Virus record (IMG/VR): IMGVR_UViG_3300035695_000019
Location: 1-25,512 of that record
Strand: one strand, 5' to 3'
Origin: a virus
DNA length: 25,512 nt
Part shown: one piece after another, positions 22,346-25,512 of the stretch
How positions within the stretch are numbered: position 1 is the stretch's first letter
Layout: every line of letters starts with the position of its first letter
Translations under genes and position numbers: made by a program
The notes under the pieces: generated by a model
What the model was told of the DNA's origin: nothing
Databases searched by the model: none
Seen by the model: the letters and a program-made list of their open reading frames with translations, nothing else

Positions 22346-22900
22346 TCAGAGCCGGTAGAGCGTCCAAGCGCCCGCGCCGGTCTTGCGTGCTCGGAAGCGG
22401 CCCGAGACTGCCGTCACCACCGTCATGGTGCCGACCAAGGTCCATCCCGCCGCGGTACCGACCGTGAGCGTGTTGGGGCCGGTGTTGACGATCGAGAAAT
22501 CGAACGACGAGTTATTTGGTGCGGAGGCACCAAACGCCGTGTCGAGATTGGCTGCGGTGTCGAGCGTGGCCGCCACAGCGGCAGCGGAGGTGGTGGTGAC
22601 AAGGCCCGTGAGCATCAGCGCGGCGGTGAGCGTTCCGGTCGCGTTCAGGGTACCGGGAGTCACCTGCGAACCGATGCTGCCCGATCCGCTCTGACCATCC
22701 AGCACCCAAACCGCAGCGCCGACCGATGCGGACATGCACATCCACGAGCGCCCGGCCGTGGTGTTGATCCACTGCGATCCCACCGAATAGTTCTGCGAGC
22801 TGTCATTGGTGACAAGCGGGTCGGTAGTGGCCGCAAGGTTGTTCGTCAGCGCAAGATTGAAGGGAATGTCTCCGATCGGCGTGAACATGGTGGAACGCAT
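22346..22900 (-). CDS. Presumed virion surface protein
   Basis: A 184-aa protein. ATG 22900 is preferred to the ATG at 22888 because GAGGAG lies about ten bases before the former and nothing resembling a site precedes the latter. The segment YSVGSQWINTTAGRSWMCMS followed by GAAVWVLDG is a pattern common in phage fibre and decoration proteins. The middle is Ala/Thr-rich (LTAALMLTGLVTTTSAAAVA), and the C-terminus is a beta domain (NTLTVGTAAGWTLVGTMTVV, SGRFRARKTGAGAWTLYRL) often found in capsid- or fibre-associated proteins. It follows the tail-completion gene after a 67-bp gap, the longest between intact genes except that created by the broken gene. Confidence 0.65.
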   Translation of the reverse strand: MRSTMFTPIGDIPFNLALTNNLAATTDPLVTNDSSQNYSVGSQWINTTAGRSWMCMSASVGAAVWVLDGQSGSGSIGSQVTPGTLNATGTLTAALMLTGLVTTTSAAAVAATLDTAANLDTAFGASAPNNSSFDFSIVNTGPNTLTVGTAAGWTLVGTMTVVTAVSGRFRARKTGAGAWTLYRL

Positions 22901-22967
22901 GGGATGGTTCTCCTCAATCTGCCAAGATACGCGGCCGGGTTAATTGTGAACTGGAATCGTCGCGAAC

Positions 22968-23510
22968 TTACTTCAGCTTCACCTCGTAGTCCACGGACTG
23001 AAGCAAATGGCCGGTTTCGACCAGCGGCTTCGAGGAAACGCCGCCCGTGGATTCACCCGCCGCGACACGGCGCGCCGCTTCGCCGAGGCTCGCGCGCGTG
23101 ATCGTCTTGCCCTCGCCCTTCATCTTGCGGATCATCAGCGTGATCGGGGAGAGCGGCGGATCGTTGGTATCCACGATCGATTGCCGGAGCTGGCCGGCGA
23201 TCGCAGCGCCCGTCCGGTCGAAGGTGGCCTTGACGTCGAAATTCGTTTCGCGGAGCTGCGTGGCAAATCCATCCGGCCATTCGTCCTGATGCTTTGCGAT
23301 CATGTTGCGGAAGAATGGTCGCGGCGGGATGCCGGCGGCCGGGGCACCGAACTCCTGAATGGCCGCGATCATCGCGACCGGCTTGCCGTCCGGATAGGTG
23401 GCGTTCTCCAGAAATCCCACGCGCAGCTCGGCGCCCTGATTCACCTTGGTGGCGATCTGCTCCAGATATTTCTTCAGCTTGTCGCCGCCCTTGATCTCGA
23501 CCGCTGTCAT
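22968..23510 (-). CDS. Neck/tail-completion protein
   Basis: A 180-aa protein. The start is ATG 23510, which overlaps the preceding stop by four bases (ATGA); longer readings of the frame would run far into the connector gene and are rejected. Its features fit HK97 gp10/Mu gpG-type tail-completion proteins: an N-terminal helix (GGDKLKKYLEQIATKVNQG), a strand ELRVGFLENATYPDGKPVAM, the motif IQEFGAPAAGIPPRPFFRNM, a long helix, and the ending KPLVETGHLLQSVDYEVKLK. These proteins work at the head-tail interface. The order connector, then completion protein, is standard. Family placement is by motif only. Confidence 0.8.
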   Translation of the reverse strand: MTAVEIKGGDKLKKYLEQIATKVNQGAELRVGFLENATYPDGKPVAMIAAIQEFGAPAAGIPPRPFFRNMIAKHQDEWPDGFATQLRETNFDVKATFDRTGAAIAGQLRQSIVDTNDPPLSPITLMIRKMKGEGKTITRASLGEAARRVAAGESTGGVSSKPLVETGHLLQSVDYEVKLK

Positions 23511-24019
23511 GACCAGAACCGCCTTCCGAAGCCCGGCCGCGGGCCCGGCACGATCGTGGGTGTCGCGTAATACTGGAACGTGCGGAGCGCCTTGGTCATC
23601 TCCCAATAGGCCGCGCCGTACTTGGTCTGCATGTAGTACGCCTGCGAGAAGGTGCCGCCGGTCGCCTGCATGTCCGTCTGCACCGATACCGAGCCCTGCG
23701 AGGCCGAGCTGATGCGGCCCACCACCTGCGGCGCCGCCATCGCGCCTTGCTGGCCGGTCGGGTTGCCGTCCTGATCGCGCGGGGCAGAGAGATAGCCGAG
23801 GTGCGCCGTCAGATAGTAGAGCGCCTGCTGTAGCATCCAGTTCGTACCGCCACCCTGCCGGATCAGCGGGTTCGAGGCGGAGTTGTCGCACATCGTGGAA
23901 GCTTGCAGAAACCAGCTCTGGCCCTGCTGTGACGTGCAATTTCCGAACTCCGGAAACAGACTTTTGAAATCGGCATCATCGTAGGCGATGACCGCATTAG
24001 CGGGTGCGAGCAGCGTCAT
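23507..24019 (-). CDS. Head-tail connector protein, DUF4054-like
   Basis: A 170-aa protein starting at ATG 24019 with AAAAGGA about nine bases upstream. It overlaps the end of the 68-aa gene by 23 bases. The helical N-terminus with DDADFKSLFPEFGNCTSQQG, then ALYYLTAHLGYLSAPRDQDG, the RISSASQGSVSVQTDMQ segment and the C-terminal YYMQTKYGAAYWEMTKALRT match the DUF4054 adaptor pattern. Such proteins bind the portal or connector ring and prepare it for tail joining. Position directly before the completion gene agrees. Length is normal. Confidence 0.8.
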   Translation of the reverse strand: MTLLAPANAVIAYDDADFKSLFPEFGNCTSQQGQSWFLQASTMCDNSASNPLIRQGGGTNWMLQQALYYLTAHLGYLSAPRDQDGNPTGQQGAMAAPQVVGRISSASQGSVSVQTDMQATGGTFSQAYYMQTKYGAAYWEMTKALRTFQYYATPTIVPGPRPGFGRRFWS

Positions 24020-24203
24020 GGATGTGGTCCTTTTCGAGCTTCGCGGCTGTGTCGAGACAGCCGTTCATAGCACGTTCGGCATCTCGGCGCAGGGAGGGCT
24101 GGATCGAAGGGTTATCCACATGATTTTCAAGTTTGGCCGCGCGGGCGCGCAGCATGGCGATCTTTAGTATCGCCCTAACCCTGCTCGCCGCTTTTGTGGT
24201 CAT
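23997..24203 (-). CDS. Small basic protein of unknown function
   Basis: A 68-aa protein. ATG 24203 is chosen because GAGGTGG lies about nine bases upstream; an in-frame earlier ATG would overlap the preceding gene by nearly 100 bases. The protein is helical and charged (KAASRVRAILKIAMLRARAA, SLRRDAERAMNGCLDTAAKL). It overlaps both neighbours (29 and 23 bases), so it is likely translated by coupling. A further in-frame ATG at 24155 could give a 52-aa version. No family is recognised. Confidence 0.5.
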   Translation of the reverse strand: MTTKAASRVRAILKIAMLRARAAKLENHVDNPSIQPSLRRDAERAMNGCLDTAAKLEKDHIHDAARTR

Positions 24204-24507
24204 CGGAAACCGCCACCTCATTGCCCAGCATTTCGGTGAACGCCTCGCGCGTCTCGCGGTGGTCGTCATCCATCTTCTTGACGACCATCATGCCGTTCTG
24301 GCGGATGTCCTCCGCCATGGCCCTGTTCTTGTCCCGGACCATCTTCGCGAAGTCGAGCAGCGCGCCTGAAACCTCTGCCTTGGACTCTTCGAGGATTTGA
24401 CGAACCGATTTGCCTGCGCCGTGCCCGGCCATCTTCAAGTCCTCTGTTGCTTCGGTGAGCATCCGGTCGAGTTTTTGGCTCGCCGCCATGGTCTCCTCAT
24501 GGTTCAC
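24175..24507 (-). CDS. Small coiled-coil protein of unknown function
   Basis: A 110-aa protein starting at GTG 24507, overlapping the preceding stop by four bases (GTGA). An ATG six codons later (24489) is the alternative, with GAGGAG close before it. Nearly the whole protein is charged helix: SQKLDRMLTEATEDLKMAGH, KSVRQILEESKAEVSGALLD, FAKMVRDKNRAMAEDIRQNG, KMDDDHRETREAFTEMLGN. This suggests a coiled coil or helical bundle. It has no Cys, signal peptide or membrane helix. A scaffold or chaperone-like role is possible but not shown. Confidence 0.6.
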   Translation of the reverse strand: MNHEETMAASQKLDRMLTEATEDLKMAGHGAGKSVRQILEESKAEVSGALLDFAKMVRDKNRAMAEDIRQNGMMVVKKMDDDHRETREAFTEMLGNEVAVSDDHKSGEQG

Positions 24508-24827
24508 GGCGTAGGGTTTTCCTCTTCACGCACCTCCGCGACCACGCCGGCATCGAGCAGGGGGTTCTTTCCGGTGTTCTGCTCCAGCCATTTCGACCAC
24601 CACTCGGCATCGACTTCCGTGATACCCGGCGCACCGCCGTGCGAATGATCGCCCGTGGTGGTGCCGGCAATCAGGCCCGAGGGACCATTCAGACGAATGT
24701 GCGGACCATCGCGAACGACCTGACGTATTCCGGTGCCATCGTCATAGCCCTTGTGGAACAGGCAGATTGAAAGCCCGTTCGTCTGCGTGCAGGACACCTT
24801 CACGGTCTTGCGCTTTTCCTCGGCCAT
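24504..24827 (-). CDS. Small phage protein of unknown function
   Basis: A 107-aa protein starting at ATG 24827, with GAGAGG eight bases upstream and 16 bp after the preceding stop; a longer reading starting inside the upstream gene has no such support. The sequence is beta-rich in the middle (KVSCTQTNGLSICLFHKGYD, VRDGPHIRLNGPS) with a His/Gly turn (GDHSHGG) and a C-terminal helix (EWWSKWLEQNTGKNPLLDAG). The phrase L-N-G-P-S and a short acidic end resemble small phage proteins found near capsid genes. No function can be assigned. Confidence 0.6.
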   Translation of the reverse strand: MAEEKRKTVKVSCTQTNGLSICLFHKGYDDGTGIRQVVRDGPHIRLNGPSGLIAGTTTGDHSHGGAPGITEVDAEWWSKWLEQNTGKNPLLDAGVVAEVREEENPTP

Positions 24828-24843
24828 TCGAGCCTCTCGATTG

Positions 24844-25467
24844 CTACGCGACGCGAGTCGCGGGCTTGCGCCTGTCATCCGGCTGAATATCATCAACGTC
24901 CGCGCGCGTCGATTTCAGATTGCGGAGATCGTTTTTCGGGTTGATCGGTTCGAGGCCGGACTGATTAGCCGCCTCCTCGCGGGCGATGCCATGCACGGCA
25001 CTCTCGCTCTCGTGTGCGAAGATCATCCCGTTCATGACCAGCGGGTTCAGCCGGTTCATCTTCACCCATGCATCCCAGAAATCCTTGTCGACTCCGGGAT
25101 TCATCGCCGCGCCCGCTATGATCAGGGGTGCCGGCGGGAAGCCCTCCGGAGGCGTGCCGCGCGGATAGGCGGTGCCCCTGATACGAACCACCGGACCGAA
25201 TTTGCGGCCCTCCTTGACCAAGCGTCGCGTGCCGAGGCCCTGTTCATCGATCTCCTCGATCCGCGAGAGCTGGAGTTCGAGCCACGGGATGCCCAGCTTG
25301 CAGGCGACCGTGACCTTCGCACCGGACGACTGAACCTGCGCGATCTCTCCGTGAGCACTCTCGACGGCGCCGGGGTTGCGCATGAACTCCTGATTCGTCT
25401 GCTCCGATTTGGCAGCCGCGGCGGCCTCGCGTTCACGCGCTTCGCGCTTCTCTTTGGCTGTTGCCAT
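24844..25467 (-). CDS. Phage protein of unknown function, first gene in the window
   Basis: A 207-aa protein starting at ATG 25467, with GGAGGG close upstream. The first 30 residues are a charged helix (KEKREAREREAAAAAKSEQ). The middle is a beta domain: GAKVTVACKLGIPWLELQLS, GPVVRIRGTAYPRGTPPEGF, LIIAGAAMNPGVDKDFWDAW, NRLNPLVMNGMIFAHES. The end (ADVDDIQPDDRRKPATRVA) is polar and probably disordered. It resembles small phage proteins found between major capsid and connector genes, where a head-associated role would be likely. The family is not recognised. Confidence 0.6.
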   Translation of the reverse strand: MATAKEKREAREREAAAAAKSEQTNQEFMRNPGAVESAHGEIAQVQSSGAKVTVACKLGIPWLELQLSRIEEIDEQGLGTRRLVKEGRKFGPVVRIRGTAYPRGTPPEGFPPAPLIIAGAAMNPGVDKDFWDAWVKMNRLNPLVMNGMIFAHESESAVHGIAREEAANQSGLEPINPKNDLRNLKSTRADVDDIQPDDRRKPATRVA

Positions 25468-25512
25468 AATCCCTCCGGAATGAAAAACCTCGCCCTCTCA
25501 ATGGGAGGCCGA

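Noticed and set aside
22901-22967. Possible promoter in the 67-bp gap before the gene at 22346-22900
   Set aside because: A TTCACA-like and a TATCTT-like box occur only 15 bases apart and neither is a good match; the gap may just be spacing.
23511-23939. N-terminal extension of the tail-completion frame upstream of 23510
   Set aside because: It overlaps almost all of the DUF4054 connector gene; the ATGA overlap at 23507-23510 and the normal protein length support the shorter form.
25475-25510. Weak hairpin followed by TTTTT on the minus strand, upstream of the first gene, as a possible rho-independent terminator
   Set aside because: The stem is only about six pairs with a bulge and could lie within or at the end of an upstream gene cut off by the window edge.

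Overview
The window looks like part of the virion-structure cassette of a contractile-tailed phage (myovirus) or a prophage of that type. I infer a GC-rich, probably alphaproteobacterial host. The DNA is GC-rich by eye, start codons vary (ATG, GTG, TTG), and the proteins resemble those I associate with phages of GC-rich alphaproteobacteria. Nothing here (no integrase, att site or host gene) separates free phage from prophage. All 31 genes lie on the minus strand, so the cassette reads from high to low coordinates. They are packed with 1-4 bp overlaps (TGATG, ATGA, GTGA) or gaps under about 70 bp. No stretch over 300 bp lacks a gene, and I saw no tRNA, CRISPR or insertion sequence.

Layout in reading order. 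(1) 25467-23997: four small, mostly charged proteins of unknown function. (2) 24019-22968: head-to-tail connection, with a DUF4054-type connector and a neck/tail-completion protein. (3) 22900-20539: small presumed virion proteins, including a zinc-ribbon gene broken by an in-frame TAA. (4) 20521-14114: an island of surface-type proteins placed before the tail genes. It holds two related beta-sandwich proteins, a pectate-lyase-like beta-helix spike, a 744-aa protein with 16 copies of a PF-x-x-x-D-W repeat, and a signal-peptide protein. (5) 14114-8316: tail terminator, DUF3383 sheath, tail tube, tail assembly chaperone with a probable -1 frameshift on a run of nine T, and tape measure. (6) 8316-3270: hub-associated protein, baseplate plug, hub, Gp138-type spike, gp25/W-like wedge, baseplate J and a DUF2612 protein. 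(7) 3257-1: three fibre or spike genes, the last running off the window edge.

Together these genes would build the neck, contractile tail, baseplate and receptor-binding apparatus. The most unusual points are: the DW-repeat protein; a short Gly/Thr-rich beta module present in four different tail-region proteins, three of them otherwise conserved (terminator, sheath, baseplate J); the stop codon inside the zinc-ribbon gene; the chaperone frameshift site; and two proteins in the tail region with clear Sec-type signal peptides. Family names come from recognising sequence patterns by eye; no database search was run.
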